DNA of 64,000 nt from Mycolicibacterium gilvum. GTDB taxonomy: Bacteria; Actinomycetota; Actinomycetes; Mycobacteriales; Mycobacteriaceae. Position numbers and translations under genes: made by a program. Position 1 is the stretch's first letter. Each line of letters begins with the position of its first letter. The notes under the pieces were generated by a model. That model made no database searches and was not told the origin of the DNA. It saw nothing but the letters and a program-made list of their open reading frames with translations. The stretch is from contig NZ_UGQM01000001.1 of the NCBI RefSeq assembly GCF_900454025.1, forward strand, positions 1,178,001 to 1,242,000, written 5' to 3'. Below, one piece after another: positions 16,655 to 28,268 of the stretch.

Positions 16655-17029
16655 ATGCCAACCATCAACCAGCTGGTCCGTAAGGGTCGCCGCGACAAGA
16701 TCGCCAAGGTGAAGACCGCGGCCCTCAAGGGCAGCCCGCAGCGTCGCGGCGTGTGCACCCGCGTGTACACCACGACCCCGAAGAAGCCGAACTCGGCGCT
16801 TCGCAAGGTCGCGCGCGTGCGCCTGACCAGCGCGGTCGAGGTCACCGCCTACATCCCGGGTGAAGGCCACAACCTGCAGGAGCACTCGATGGTGCTGGTG
16901 CGCGGCGGTCGTGTGAAGGACCTCCCCGGCGTGCGCTACAAGATCATCCGCGGCTCGCTGGACACCCAGGGCGTCAAGAACCGCAAGCAGGCCCGCAGCC
17001 GCTACGGCGCGAAGAAGGAGAAGAGCTGA
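16655..17029 (+). CDS. rpsL: 30S ribosomal protein S12
   Basis: 124 aa, essential 30S protein at the decoding centre. All family motifs are present, including [13 protein letters not shown] and [13 protein letters not shown]. Lys-43 and Lys-88, whose substitution gives streptomycin resistance, are both the sensitive wild-type residues, and Asp-89, the usual methylthio-Asp site, is present. It is first in the str operon; its stop TGA overlaps the rpsG ATG by one base (TGATG). Confidence 0.98.
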   Translation: MPTINQLVRKGRRDKIAKVKTAALKGSPQRRGVCTRVYTTTPKKPNSALRKVARVRLTSAVEVTAYIPGEGHNLQEHSMVLVRGGRVKDLPGVRYKIIRGSLDTQGVKNRKQARSRYGAKKEKS

Positions 17030-17499
17030 TGCCGCGCAAGGGACCCGCACCCAAGCGTCCGTTGGTCAACGATCCGGTCTACGGGTCGCAGCTGGTCACC
17101 CAGCTGGTCAACAAAGTTCTGCTCGACGGGAAGAAATCCCTCGCCGAGCGCATTGTCTACGGTGCGCTCGAACAGGCCCGGGAGAAGACCGGCACCGACC
17201 CGGTGGTCACGCTCAAGCGGGCCATGGACAACGTCAAGCCGTCGCTCGAGGTTCGCAGCCGTCGCGTCGGTGGCGCCACCTACCAGGTCCCGGTCGAGGT
17301 TCGTCCGGACCGGTCGGTGACCCTGGCGCTGCGCTGGCTGGTCAGCTTCTCCAAGGCCCGCCGCGAGAAGACGATGATCGAGCGCCTCGCGAACGAGATC
17401 CTCGACGCGAGCAACGGCCTCGGTGCCGCCGTGAAGCGGCGTGAAGACACCCACAAGATGGCCGAGGCGAACCGCGCCTTCGCGCACTACCGCTGGTGA
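17029..17499 (+). CDS. rpsG: 30S ribosomal protein S7
   Basis: 156 aa, primary binder of the 16S rRNA 3' domain, which nucleates the 30S head. The start overlaps the rpsL stop. Family sequence is recognisable throughout ([58 protein letters not shown]). It is followed by a 70-bp gap and fusA. Confidence 0.98.
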   Translation: MPRKGPAPKRPLVNDPVYGSQLVTQLVNKVLLDGKKSLAERIVYGALEQAREKTGTDPVVTLKRAMDNVKPSLEVRSRRVGGATYQVPVEVRPDRSVTLALRWLVSFSKARREKTMIERLANEILDASNGLGAAVKRREDTHKMAEANRAFAHYRW

Positions 17500-17569
17500 T
17501 GTCCGCGCCTGCGGGTGCCGGCGCAAACACCGATAGCAATCGAGCAAGCGAAAGAGTGGGTATTTAGCC

Positions 17570-19672
17570 GTGGCACAGGACGTGCTTACCGACCTGAGCA
17601 AGGTCCGCAACATCGGCATCATGGCGCACATCGATGCCGGCAAGACGACGACGACCGAGCGCATCCTCTACTACACCGGTGTGAACTACAAGATCGGTGA
17701 GACGCACGACGGTGCCTCGACGACGGACTGGATGGAGCAGGAGCAGGAGCGGGGTATCACGATCACCTCGGCTGCCGTCACCTGTTTCTGGAACCAGAAC
17801 CAGATCAACATCATCGACACCCCCGGGCACGTCGACTTCACCGTCGAGGTGGAGCGGTCGCTGCGCGTTCTCGATGGCGCTGTTGCCGTGTTCGACGGCA
17901 AAGAGGGCGTGGAGCCGCAGTCCGAGCAGGTCTGGCGTCAGGCCGACAAGTACGACGTGCCCCGCATCTGCTTCGTCAACAAGATGGACAAGCTGGGCGC
18001 CGACTTCTACTTCACCGTGCGCACCATCGAGGAGCGCCTCGGAGCCCGTCCGCTGGTCATCCAGCTGCCGATCGGCGCCGAGAACGACTTCATCGGCATC
18101 ATCGACCTGGTCGAGATGAAGGCGAAGGTGTGGCGCGGCGAGACGGCTCTCGGTGAGAAGTACGAGGTCGAGGAGATCCCCGCCGACCTCGCCGACAAGG
18201 CCGAGGAGTACCGCACCAAGCTGATCGAGGCGGTCGCCGAGACCGACGAGGCACTGCTGGAGAAGTACTTCGGTGGCGAGGAACTCTCGATCGACGAGAT
18301 CAAGGGCGCGATCCGCAAGCTGACCGTGGCCAGCGAGCTGTACCCGGTGCTGTGTGGAAGTGCGTTCAAGAACAAGGGCGTGCAGCCCATGCTCGACGCC
18401 GTCATCGACTACCTGCCGTCGCCGCTGGACGTCGAGTCCGTGACGGGCCACGTGCCCAACAAGGAAGACGAGGTCATCAGCCGGAAGCCGTCGACCGACG
18501 AGCCCTTCTCGGCGCTGGCGTTCAAGATCGCCGTGCACCCGTTCTTCGGCAAGCTGACCTACGTGCGCGTGTACTCGGGCACCGTCGAGTCCGGCTCCCA
18601 GGTCATCAACTCGACCAAGGGCAAGAAGGAACGTCTCGGCAAGCTGTTCCAGATGCACGCCAACAAGGAGAACCCTGTCGAGCGTGCGTCGGCCGGCCAC
18701 ATCTACGCGGTCATCGGCCTGAAGGACACCACGACCGGTGACACGCTGTGCGACGCGAACCAGCAGATCGTGCTGGAGTCGATGACGTTCCCGGATCCGG
18801 TCATCGAGGTGGCCATCGAGCCCAAGACCAAGAGCGACCAGGAGAAGCTGGGTACGGCGATCCAGAAGCTCGCCGAAGAAGACCCGACCTTCAAGGTCCA
18901 CCTGGATCAGGAGACCGGCCAGACCGTCATCGGCGGCATGGGCGAGCTCCACCTCGACATCCTCGTCGACCGCATGCGTCGCGAGTTCAAGGTCGAGGCC
19001 AACGTCGGCAAGCCCCAGGTGGCCTACCGCGAGACCATCCGCCGCAAGGTGGAGAAGGTCGAGTTCACCCACAAGAAGCAGACGGGTGGCTCCGGCCAGT
19101 TCGCGAAGGTGCTCATCGACCTCGAGCCGTTCAGCGGCGAGGACGGTGCGACCTACGAGTTCGAGAACAAGGTCACCGGTGGCCGCATCCCGCGTGAGTA
19201 CATCCCGTCGGTGGACGCCGGTGCTCAGGACGCGATGCAGTACGGCGTGCTCGCCGGCTACCCGCTGGTGAACATCAAGGTCACCTTGCTCGACGGCGCG
19301 TTCCACGAGGTCGACTCGTCGGAAATGGCGTTCAAGGTGGCAGGCTCGCAGGTGCTCAAGAAGGCCGCGCAGGCAGCGCAGCCGGTGATCCTGGAGCCCA
19401 TCATGGCCGTCGAGGTCATCACGCCCGAGGATTACATGGGCGATGTGATCGGCGACCTGAACTCCCGCCGTGGTCAGATCCAGGCCATGGAGGAGCGCAG
19501 CGGTGCCCGTGTCGTCAAGGCGCAGGTTCCGCTGTCGGAGATGTTCGGCTACGTCGGAGACCTTCGGTCGAAGACCCAGGGCCGGGCCAACTACTCCATG
19601 GTGTTCGACTCGTACGCCGAAGTTCCGGCGAACGTGTCGAAGGAGATCATCGCGAAGGCGACGGGCCAGTGA
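17570..19672 (+). CDS. fusA: Elongation factor G
   Basis: 700-aa GTPase that drives ribosomal translocation and, with RRF, recycling. G motifs are intact: [14 protein letters not shown] (G1), RGITITSAA (G2), DTPGHVDF (G3) and NKMDK (G4). Domains II-V follow to AKATGQ at the C-terminus. The start is GTG 17570, behind a GAGTGGG-like site. An imperfect copy of the last 20 bases recurs exactly 80 bp downstream. As the only EF-G gene in the window, within the str operon, it should be the housekeeping factor. Confidence 0.98.
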   Translation: MAQDVLTDLSKVRNIGIMAHIDAGKTTTTERILYYTGVNYKIGETHDGASTTDWMEQEQERGITITSAAVTCFWNQNQINIIDTPGHVDFTVEVERSLRVLDGAVAVFDGKEGVEPQSEQVWRQADKYDVPRICFVNKMDKLGADFYFTVRTIEERLGARPLVIQLPIGAENDFIGIIDLVEMKAKVWRGETALGEKYEVEEIPADLADKAEEYRTKLIEAVAETDEALLEKYFGGEELSIDEIKGAIRKLTVASELYPVLCGSAFKNKGVQPMLDAVIDYLPSPLDVESVTGHVPNKEDEVISRKPSTDEPFSALAFKIAVHPFFGKLTYVRVYSGTVESGSQVINSTKGKKERLGKLFQMHANKENPVERASAGHIYAVIGLKDTTTGDTLCDANQQIVLESMTFPDPVIEVAIEPKTKSDQEKLGTAIQKLAEEDPTFKVHLDQETGQTVIGGMGELHLDILVDRMRREFKVEANVGKPQVAYRETIRRKVEKVEFTHKKQTGGSGQFAKVLIDLEPFSGEDGATYEFENKVTGGRIPREYIPSVDAGAQDAMQYGVLAGYPLVNIKVTLLDGAFHEVDSSEMAFKVAGSQVLKKAAQAAQPVILEPIMAVEVITPEDYMGDVIGDLNSRRGQIQAMEERSGARVVKAQVPLSEMFGYVGDLRSKTQGRANYSMVFDSYAEVPANVSKEIIAKATGQ

Positions 19673-19752
19673 GCATCGAGGCGCGCCAGCGCCGAGGAGC
19701 GGAGCTGGACCGGAGTCGAGCCATCACAGGCGCGAAGGCGACCGGTCAGTAG
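19651..19752 (+). repeat. Imperfect direct repeat of the fusA 3' end
   Basis: The final 20 bases of fusA before the stop's last two bases (19651-19670) recur at 19731-19750 with two mismatches, each copy followed by a stop (TGA / TAG in the same register). The 58 bp between the copies is GC-rich and codes for nothing evident. It looks like a short repeat inserted with duplication of the gene end, or a slipped-strand duplication, lengthening the fusA-tuf spacer. Confidence 0.6.
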
Positions 19753-19836
19753 CCGGTAAGTTCGCAGACCACACAACTGAACACATCAACACACCTGCTT
19801 AAGTAAAAGCACCAACAAGTCCAGGAGGACACAGAA

Positions 19837-21027
19837 GTGGCGAAGGCGAAGTTCGAGCGGACGAAGCCGCACGTCAACATCGGGACCATCGGTCACGTTG
19901 ACCACGGCAAGACCACTCTCACTGCAGCAATCACCAAGGTGCTGCACGACCAGTACCCCGATTTGAACGAGTCGCGCGCATTCGACCAGATCGACAATGC
20001 GCCCGAGGAGCGTCAGCGCGGTATCACGATCAACATCTCCCACGTGGAGTACCAGACCGAGAAGCGTCACTACGCGCACGTCGACGCACCCGGTCACGCT
20101 GACTACATCAAGAACATGATCACCGGTGCCGCCCAGATGGACGGCGCAATCCTCGTGGTCGCCGCCACTGACGGCCCCATGCCGCAGACCCGCGAGCACG
20201 TGCTGCTGGCCCGCCAGGTCGGCGTGCCCTACATCCTGGTCGCGCTGAACAAGGCCGACATGGTCGACGACGAGGAGCTCATCGAGCTCGTCGAGATGGA
20301 GGTCCGCGAACTGCTGGCCGCCCAGGACTTCGACGAGGACGCCCCGGTCGTCAAGGTTTCGGCCCTCAAGGCGCTCGAGGGTGACGAGAAGTGGGTCAAG
20401 TCGGTCCAGGAGCTCATGGCTGCTGTCGACGAGTCCATCCCGGATCCGGTTCGCGAGACCGACAAGCCGTTCCTGATGCCCGTCGAGGACGTCTTCACGA
20501 TCACCGGCCGCGGCACCGTGGTCACCGGTCGCGTCGAGCGTGGCGTGATCAACGTGAACGAGGAAGTCGAGATCGTCGGCATCCGCCCGACCGTCACCAA
20601 GACCACGGTCACCGGTGTCGAGATGTTCCGCAAGCTGCTCGATCAGGGCCAGGCGGGCGACAACGTCGGCCTGCTGGTCCGTGGCATCAAGCGTGAGGAC
20701 GTCGAGCGTGGCCAGGTCGTGGTCAAGCCCGGCACCACCACGCCGCACACCGAGTTCGAGGGCAGCGTCTACATCCTGTCCAAGGACGAGGGTGGCCGCC
20801 ACACGCCGTTCTTCAACAACTACCGTCCGCAGTTCTACTTCCGTACGACGGACGTGACCGGCGTGGTGACCCTCCCCGAGGGCACCGAGATGGTGATGCC
20901 CGGTGACAACACCGACATCGCCGTCAAGCTGATCCAGCCCGTCGCCATGGACGAGGGCCTGCGCTTCGCGATCCGCGAGGGTGGCCGTACCGTCGGCGCC
21001 GGCCGCGTCACCAAGATCATCAAGTGA
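19837..21027 (+). CDS. tuf: Elongation factor Tu
   Basis: 396-aa GTPase delivering aminoacyl-tRNA to the ribosome. G1 [11 protein letters not shown]2 [10 protein letters not shown]3 DAPGHADY (the DAPGH form usual in mycobacteria rather than DCPGH) and G4 NKADM are all present, as are domains 2 and 3 with [26 protein letters not shown] strong ribosome site, AGGAGG, lies 10 bases before the GTG at 19837. The 165-bp fusA-tuf spacer may hold a separate tuf promoter. A strong terminator follows. Confidence 0.98.
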   Translation: MAKAKFERTKPHVNIGTIGHVDHGKTTLTAAITKVLHDQYPDLNESRAFDQIDNAPEERQRGITINISHVEYQTEKRHYAHVDAPGHADYIKNMITGAAQMDGAILVVAATDGPMPQTREHVLLARQVGVPYILVALNKADMVDDEELIELVEMEVRELLAAQDFDEDAPVVKVSALKALEGDEKWVKSVQELMAAVDESIPDPVRETDKPFLMPVEDVFTITGRGTVVTGRVERGVINVNEEVEIVGIRPTVTKTTVTGVEMFRKLLDQGQAGDNVGLLVRGIKREDVERGQVVVKPGTTTPHTEFEGSVYILSKDEGGRHTPFFNNYRPQFYFRTTDVTGVVTLPEGTEMVMPGDNTDIAVKLIQPVAMDEGLRFAIREGGRTVGAGRVTKIIK

Positions 21028-21047
21028 TCTAGGTTTCTGCCAACGTC

Positions 21048-21079
21048 AGTGGCGCTCACCCGAAAGGGTGGGCGCCACT
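21048..21079 (+). terminator. str operon terminator after tuf
   Basis: 14-bp stem (21048-21061 with 21066-21079, one G-U pair) and GAAA tetraloop, 20 bp after the tuf stop, followed by GTCGTTT. A stable stem with only a short T-run is normal for mycobacteria. Confidence 0.85.
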
Positions 21080-21251
21080 GTCGTTTCCGGGTTTGGTCCT
21101 GTCGCACCGCGAGCGCGCGCGTCTGCACGGCGACGCGCCGCAATCCGTGGCACGCAGCGCGCGCTCGTCAGTGCTGTAACAGGTCGTTGCCATTCGCCGA
21201 TGTATTTCGCGACGGCTGTCGAGGGGTCGGCCGCGAAGTAAGGGTTCGGTA

Positions 21252-22118
21252 TTGAGAAACATCACGAGTCGCTTTCCCAAGGGCATAGCCGCAATCGCGG
21301 CAACCGTGTTCGCGGGTGGCGCAGCCATGATCGGTATGTCGGCAGGGGTTGCGACGGCACAGCCTGCGCAACCCGCCTGTCCGGACGTGCACTGGATCGG
21401 CGCCGCCGGTTCCGGTGAGCGTCTCGGCGCGGGTGCGGCCGACGGCGGGATGGGGCGTGTGATCGCCAAGTCCTACCGCGACTTCGCCGGCCTGATCCAG
21501 CAGAGCGGCCGAACCATCACCGCGGAAGCGGTCAACTACCCGGCCGTCGCGGTACCCGAAGACGGCGGCATCCTGGACTGGGCCGGTTTCATGGGCAGCG
21601 TCGACACCGGCACGGCCGCGCTCGGCCAGCAGTATCAGGCCTTCGTCGCGCAGTGCCCGACCTCGCAGGTGGTCCTCGCCGGCTATTCGCAGGGCGCCAT
21701 GGTCGTGCACCGCAATCTGCACTCGCTCGACGCCAGCCCCAACCTCGCCGCCGCGCTGCTCGTCGCCGACGGCGACCGTCTGCCGCAGGATCCCACCGTC
21801 AACATCGGATCCGTGACGGCGGTACCCGGCGCGGGTAAGGGCGTCGCCCAGGACTGGCCCATTCTCGCGCACGCCCCCGCGCCTCTGCCGGTGACGATGG
21901 GCGCCCGCACGATCAGCGTGTGCAACCTCGGTGATGCGGTGTGCGACTACGACCCCGACGCCGAGGACGAGATGAACCCGGCCGCGGTCGCGGTGCACAC
22001 CAGCTATGCCCGCAAGGCCGGCGCGATGGATTCGTGGACGGTCCCGTTGTATCAGCTCGTCACGCAGCGCCAAGCTCCGCTGCCGGCATACCCCGTGCAG
22101 GTAACTGCGGGTTCCTGA
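21252..22118 (+). CDS. Secreted cutinase-family serine esterase
   Basis: 288 aa. A signal peptide (about 1-37: KGIAAIAATVFAGGAAMIGMSAGVATAQP) precedes a cutinase alpha/beta fold. The nucleophile Ser is in VVLAGYSQGAMV (near residue 142); the Asp is probably in CNLGDAVCDYDPD and the His in VAVHTSYARK. Cysteines near the mature N-terminus (PACPDVHW), QCPTS and around the acid fit the family disulfides. Mycobacterial homologues hydrolyse acyl esters, phospholipids or cell-wall lipids. The start is TTG 21252, which gives a normal signal peptide. It stands at the place of Rv0686 in M. tuberculosis order. Confidence 0.88.
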   Translation: MRNITSRFPKGIAAIAATVFAGGAAMIGMSAGVATAQPAQPACPDVHWIGAAGSGERLGAGAADGGMGRVIAKSYRDFAGLIQQSGRTITAEAVNYPAVAVPEDGGILDWAGFMGSVDTGTAALGQQYQAFVAQCPTSQVVLAGYSQGAMVVHRNLHSLDASPNLAAALLVADGDRLPQDPTVNIGSVTAVPGAGKGVAQDWPILAHAPAPLPVTMGARTISVCNLGDAVCDYDPDAEDEMNPAAVAVHTSYARKAGAMDSWTVPLYQLVTQRQAPLPAYPVQVTAGS

Positions 22119-22144
22119 GCTGTTTTGGGGTCATAATCTGACCC

Positions 22145-22972
22145 ATGTCGACGTTCTGGCGATATGTGAAGATTCAGGCCTTCGTGCTGTTGTGCGGCAT
22201 CGTCGGCCCGATCTTCCTGGTCATCTACTTCGCCACCGGAGCCGATCCGCTGTTGGCGTGGATGTTCTGGACGGGTCTGCTGATCACCGCCGCCGATGTG
22301 CTGATCGCGTTGGCGATCACGGGTTTCGGTGCGCGGTCGGCCGCGAAGAAGCAGGCGCTGGAGGCCACGGGCGTCCTCGCGCTGGGGCAGATCGTGGGTA
22401 TCCACGAGACCAACACGCGGATCAACGATCAGCCGCTGGTGAAGATCGACCTGCAGGTGTCCGGGCCCGGGATCACCCCGTTCTCGACCCAGGATCAGGT
22501 GGTCGCGTCGGTGAGCAGGCTGCCGATGATCACGAACCGCCAACTCGCGATGATGGTCGATCCGATCACCAACGACTACCAGATCGACTGGGAGCGCAGT
22601 GCTTTGGTGAGCGGGATGATGCCGGCGACCTTCACCATCTCCGAAGACAACCAGACTTACGACCTCACCGGGCAGACCGAACCGTTGATGGAGATCCTGC
22701 AGGTCCTCAAATCCCACGGCATCGGCGTCGACCACATGATCGACCTTCGTTCGAACCCGGCCGCCCGGCAGCAGGTGCAGGCGATCGTCCGGCGCGCGGT
22801 CGCGCAGCAGGCGCCACCGCCGCCCGTGCCGGCCGGCGCCCCGTATCTCGCCGCGGCGCCGGAACCGACCACTGCGCAACGGCTTCAGGAGCTCGAAACC
22901 CTTCGGGCCACGGGTTCGATCACCGATGACGAGTACGCGGCGAAGCGTGCCGAGATCATCGCCGAGCTCTGA
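22145..22972 (+). CDS. Membrane protein with C-terminal SHOCT domain
   Basis: 275 aa. Two membrane helices lie near the N-terminus (about 8-30 FVLLCGIVGPIFLVIYFA and 37-60 LAWMFWTGLLITAADVLIAL). A soluble beta-rich domain (about 75-190) is followed by an Ala/Pro linker, and a SHOCT motif (short C-terminal domain) closes the protein (QRLQELETLRATGSITDDEYAAKRAEIIAEL, split here only by its natural turn). SHOCT is linked to oligomerisation. CATAAT at 22132-22137 ends seven bases before the ATG, so the message may be leaderless. Function unknown. Confidence 0.8.
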   Translation: MSTFWRYVKIQAFVLLCGIVGPIFLVIYFATGADPLLAWMFWTGLLITAADVLIALAITGFGARSAAKKQALEATGVLALGQIVGIHETNTRINDQPLVKIDLQVSGPGITPFSTQDQVVASVSRLPMITNRQLAMMVDPITNDYQIDWERSALVSGMMPATFTISEDNQTYDLTGQTEPLMEILQVLKSHGIGVDHMIDLRSNPAARQQVQAIVRRAVAQQAPPPPVPAGAPYLAAAPEPTTAQRLQELETLRATGSITDDEYAAKRAEIIAEL

Positions 22973-22975
22973 TGA

Positions 22976-25070
<2,095 letters not shown>

Positions 25071-25074
<4 letters not shown>

Positions 25075-25922
25075 GGGAACACCTCCAGCGTGCAACATTT
25101 CACCGAACCACCGCCCTTGAGCAGTTCGGAGAGGTCGACACCGACCGGCCGGTATCCGGCCGCCCGGAGTTGCTCGGCGAAACCCGTCGCCGCGTCGGGC
25201 AGTACGACGTTCAGGCCGTCGGAGACCGCGTTGAGACCCAGGACGTAGGCGTCGGCGCTGGCGACCTCGATCGCGTCGGGGAACATCCCCTCGAGGGTGG
25301 CTCGGGAGTCCTGCGAGAACGCGGGCGGGTAGTACGCGACGGTGGCGTCGTCGAGGACGGCCAGCGCGGTGTCGAGGTGATAGAACCGCGGGTCGACGAG
25401 TTCCAGGCTCACCACCGGCAGACCGATGTGCCCGGCGACCTCGTCGTGGGCCCGACGGTCGGTGCGGAAGCCGAATCCGGCGAGGACGACGCCGCCGACG
25501 GTGAGCAAGTCGCCCTGGCCTTCGTTGACGTGTCGGGTCTCGAAGGCGTCGTACCCGTTGCGGGTCATCCAGTCGGCGTAGGCCACCGCTTCGCGGGCGC
25601 GCTCGGGGTGGGCGAAGCGGGCGACAACGGCCCGACCGTTGAGCACGGTGCCGCCGTTGGCCGCGTAGACCATGTCGGGCAGACCGGGGACGGGGTCTAT
25701 GAGATCGACGCTGTGCCCGAGATCGAGGTAGGTCTGACGGAGCGTCTCCCACTGCGTGATCGCGCGGTCGGTGTCGACGACGACGGATGCGTCCATCCAC
25801 GGGTTGATGACGTAGTCGACCGCGAAGAACTGCGGTGCGGTCATGAGGTAGCGGCGGGGACGGGCGGAGCGTGGGGTCGGAGCGTGGCGGAGTGGACGTG
25901 CTGCGGCGATGTCCATCGTCAT
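25071..25922 (-). CDS. ddaH: Dimethylargininase / arginine deiminase-superfamily amidinohydrolase
   Basis: About 283 aa of the DDAH/ADI fold, expected to hydrolyse N-methylated arginines (or a related guanidine) to citrulline-type products. Family landmarks: NPWMDASVVVDTDRA, DMVYAANGGTVL, a substrate-binding stretch ARFAHPERAREA, RFYHLDTALAVLDD with the catalytic His, and GGGSVKCCTLEVF near the C-terminus with the nucleophilic Cys. Possible starts are ATG 25922 (chosen), ATG 25916 and GTG 25928/25931; no ribosome site decides. It is translationally coupled to rocD and divergent from the Lrp-type gene, as in the Rv2321c-Rv2324 region of M. tuberculosis. Confidence 0.87.
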
Positions 25923-26033
25923 GAACACCACGATAGGAAGCCGATTCTATGCAATCAATCGACGAATCTTGCGTGTCTGGCGTAACTTTGTTGCGTCACA
26001 GCGGAGATTTCGGTGTTCTGTTGCTTCAGGAGG

Positions 26034-26483
26034 ATGATGGATCGGCTCGACGACACCGACGAGCGCATCCTCGCCGAGCTCGCGGACAACGCGCGCGCGA
26101 CGTTCGCCGAGATCGGCCAGCACGTGAACCTGTCCGCGCCGGCGGTGAAAAGGCGCGTCGACCGCATGCTCGACAACGGTGTGATCAGGGGATTCACCAC
26201 CGTGATCGACCGCAGTGCGCTCGGCTGGACCACGGAGGCGTACGTCCAGGTGTTCTGCCACGGCACCATCGCGCCGGCCGAGTTGCGGGCCGCGTGGAAG
26301 GACATCCCGGAGGTGGTCGGAGCGGCGACGGTGACCGGCACCGCGGACGCGATGCTGCATGTGCTCGCCCGGGACATGCGGCATCTGGAGGAGGCGCTGG
26401 AGCGGATCCGATCGAGCGCCGACATCGAACGCAGCGAGAGCATCGTCGTGCTGTCGAACATCATCGAGCGTTCACCGGGGTGA
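26034..26483 (+). CDS. Lrp/AsnC-family regulator
   Basis: About 149 aa. The N-terminal HTH reads LDDTDERILAELADNARATFAEIGQHVNLSAPAVKRRVDRM, followed by the RAM ligand domain (EAYVQVFCHGTI, VVGAATVTGTADAMLHVLARDM). It is divergent from ddaH-rocD with about 110 bp between starts, so it very probably controls that operon in response to arginine, ornithine or a related amino acid. Start choice is uncertain: AGGAGG (26028-26033) directly abuts ATG 26034, ATG 26037 is three bases away, and GTG 26013 has GGAG at good spacing. Confidence 0.87.
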   Translation: MMDRLDDTDERILAELADNARATFAEIGQHVNLSAPAVKRRVDRMLDNGVIRGFTTVIDRSALGWTTEAYVQVFCHGTIAPAELRAAWKDIPEVVGAATVTGTADAMLHVLARDMRHLEEALERIRSSADIERSESIVVLSNIIERSPG

Positions 26484-26545
26484 CGCTGAGCGCGTGGTCG
26501 TGGGGTGGCGCGCATCATCGCCGCGCCATCGTGTAAAAAGCCCGA

Positions 26546-27739
26546 GTGGGCACATCAGAGGTTTCAGGCGGCTCCGGTGGCGTGGTGATCGTCGGTGGCG
26601 GACTGGCCGCCGCGCGCACCGCCGAGCAGTTGCGCCGAGCGGAGTATCCCGGCGCGATCACCATCGTCAGCGACGAAGACCATCTGCCGTACGACCGGCC
26701 GCCACTGTCGAAGGAAGTGCTGCGCGCCGAAACCGACGACGTCACGCTGAAGCCTGCCGAGTTCTACGACGAGAACAACATCACCGTGTTGCTGGGTAAC
26801 GGCGCCAAATCGGTGGACACCGCGGCGCAGACGTTGACGCTGGCGGACGGCTCGACGCTCGGCTACGACGAGCTGGTCATCGCGACCGGTCTGGTGCCCA
26901 AACGGATCCCGTCCTTCCCGGATCTGCCCGGCATCCACGTCCTGCGCAACTTCGACGAGAGCCTGGCCCTGCGCCGCGAGGCCGCGTCGGCGAGCCGGGC
27001 CGTCGTCGTCGGCGCCGGCTTCATCGGGTGTGAGGTCGCCGCGAGCCTGCGCAAGCTGGGCGTGGAGGTCACGCTCGTCGAGCCGCAGCCGGCTCCGCTC
27101 GCGTCGATCCTGGGCCAGCAGATCGGCGATCTGGTGACCCGGCTGCACCGGGCCGAAGGCGTCGACGTCCGTTGCGGCGTCGGTGTTTCCGAGGTCAGCG
27201 GCGACGACCGGGTGCGCAAGGTGACGCTGGGTGACGGCACCGACGTGGAGGCCGACGTGGTCATCGTCGGGATCGGCTCGCATCCGGCCACCAGCTGGCT
27301 GGAAGGCAGCGGCCTGGAACTCGACAACGGCGTGGTGTGCGACGAGGCGGGCCGCGCGAGTGCCCCGCACGTCTGGGCGATCGGCGATGTCGCGTCGTGG
27401 CGCGACACGGTCGGCGGGCAGGTGCGCGTCGAGCACTGGAGCAATGTCGCCGATCAGGCTCGCGTGCTGGTCCCGACGATGCTGGGCCAGGAACCGCCGG
27501 CTGCGGTGTCGGTGCCCTACTTCTGGAGCGACCAGTACGACGTCAAGATCCAGGCTCTCGGTGAGCCTGAGGCGACCGACACCGTGCACATCGTCGAGGA
27601 CGACGGCCGCAAGTTCCTGGCGTACTACGAGCGCGACGGTGCGGTGGTCGCGGTGGTCGGCGGCGGCTTCCCCGGCAAGGTCATGAAGACCCGTGCGAAA
27701 ATCGCTGCGGGAGCGCCGATCTCGGATCTGCTCGGCTAA
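26546..27739 (+). CDS. FAD-dependent ferredoxin reductase-type oxidoreductase (Rv0688-like)
   Basis: 397 aa. FAD-binding VIVGGGLAAARTAEQLR at the N-terminus, the NAD-binding VVVGAGFIGCEVAASLRKLG near 153, and the second FAD motif APHVWAIGDVASW near 276 define the pyridine nucleotide-disulfide class of ferredoxin/putidaredoxin reductases. It would pass electrons from NAD(P)H to a ferredoxin serving P450s or other oxygenases. The start is GTG 26546. In M. tuberculosis it directly follows the SDR gene (Rv0687-Rv0688); here the ddaH-rocD-lrp block lies between. No ferredoxin gene is seen nearby. Confidence 0.87.
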   Translation: MGTSEVSGGSGGVVIVGGGLAAARTAEQLRRAEYPGAITIVSDEDHLPYDRPPLSKEVLRAETDDVTLKPAEFYDENNITVLLGNGAKSVDTAAQTLTLADGSTLGYDELVIATGLVPKRIPSFPDLPGIHVLRNFDESLALRREAASASRAVVVGAGFIGCEVAASLRKLGVEVTLVEPQPAPLASILGQQIGDLVTRLHRAEGVDVRCGVGVSEVSGDDRVRKVTLGDGTDVEADVVIVGIGSHPATSWLEGSGLELDNGVVCDEAGRASAPHVWAIGDVASWRDTVGGQVRVEHWSNVADQARVLVPTMLGQEPPAAVSVPYFWSDQYDVKIQALGEPEATDTVHIVEDDGRKFLAYYERDGAVVAVVGGGFPGKVMKTRAKIAAGAPISDLLG

Positions 27740-27754
27740 AGACTCGGAAAAAGA

Positions 27755-27789
27755 CTCAGGGCCACCTCCTTGTGGGAGGTGGCCCTGAG
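27755..27789. terminator. Bidirectional hairpin terminator
   Basis: Perfect 15-bp stem (27755-27769 with 27775-27789) and a 5-nt loop TTGTG, between the ferredoxin reductase gene and the convergent small secreted protein gene. There is no T-run. Placement and stability make termination on both strands likely. Confidence 0.88.
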
Positions 27790-27804
27790 CCGTTTCCGAC
27801 GTCA

Positions 27805-28104
27805 CTACTTCACGTTGACGTAGTAGATGTGGCCGGTGATGGTGTTCTGGTAGGTGCGGTCGTTGGCGTTGTCCTGGACGGTGCCGCGGATGGCGGGGCC
27901 GCGGTTGATGCCGACGACGCTGGCGTCGTCGAGGTCGACGTCGGCGAGCTTGTGGACGATGACCCGGTTGCCCTGGGCTTCCAGGGAGCTGATGGTGGCC
28001 TGGGCGTCGCCTCCGGTGGGGGCGGCCAGGGCCGGGGCGGCCAAGCCGAGGAACGCGGCGGACAGGGCGGCGGCTGCGGTGGTGGCGATCGTGAGGTTCT
28101 TCAT
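27805..28104 (-). CDS. Small secreted protein, unknown function
   Basis: 99 aa from ATG 28104. A clear signal peptide (MKNLTIATTAAAALSAAFLG, cleavage near ALA-AP at about 28) leaves a ~70-residue mature protein: TISSLEAQGNRVIVHKL, then DDASVVGINRG and GHIYYVNVK. It resembles the group of very small exported mycobacterial proteins with a single alpha-beta unit. It carries no cysteine. It diverges from the DUF222 gene (157 bp gap) and is bounded by a terminator. No function is proposed. Confidence 0.78.
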   Translation of the reverse strand: MKNLTIATTAAAALSAAFLGLAAPALAAPTGGDAQATISSLEAQGNRVIVHKLADVDLDDASVVGINRGPAIRGTVQDNANDRTYQNTITGHIYYVNVK

Positions 28105-28252
28105 GGTTCTCAACTTCTTCTTCTGTGGTGGTGGTTGTTCGTGGTGTTCTGATGGCTTAAACCCGCAGGTCAACCGGATAATTCCGGTGGCAGGAATTGA
28201 TCGGTCGATGGCAGAAAATTGTGCCCGGACCTGTCGGACCGCGGTGGCATAA

Positions 28253-28268
28253 TCGAACACATGTTCGA
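28253..28268 (+). promoter_or_regulatory. LexA (SOS) box TCGAAC-ACAT-GTTCGA over the start codon
   Basis: A perfect match to the mycobacterial LexA consensus TCGAAC-N4-GTTCGA. The ATG at 28261 lies inside the box. CATAAT at 28248-28253 is a plausible -10 element and would start a leaderless message near 28261, so bound LexA would block the promoter directly. Several M. tuberculosis 13E12-repeat genes are known members of the SOS regulon with the box at their starts. Confidence 0.85.

Noticed and set aside
16655..17029. Possible streptomycin-resistance change in rpsL
   Set aside because: Lys-43 and Lys-88 are both wild type.
17564..20802. Minus-strand open frames of 580 and 338 aa across fusA and tuf
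   Set aside because: Antisense shadows of highly codon-biased genes; no family resemblance and no start signals.
19837..21027. EF-Tu G3 motif DAPGH instead of DCPGH as an anomaly
   Set aside because: This form is usual in mycobacterial EF-Tu.
25075..25800. Upstream extension of rocD to about 643 aa
   Set aside because: The extra 242 residues are the shadow of ddaH; GTG 25074 with a four-base overlap is the natural start.
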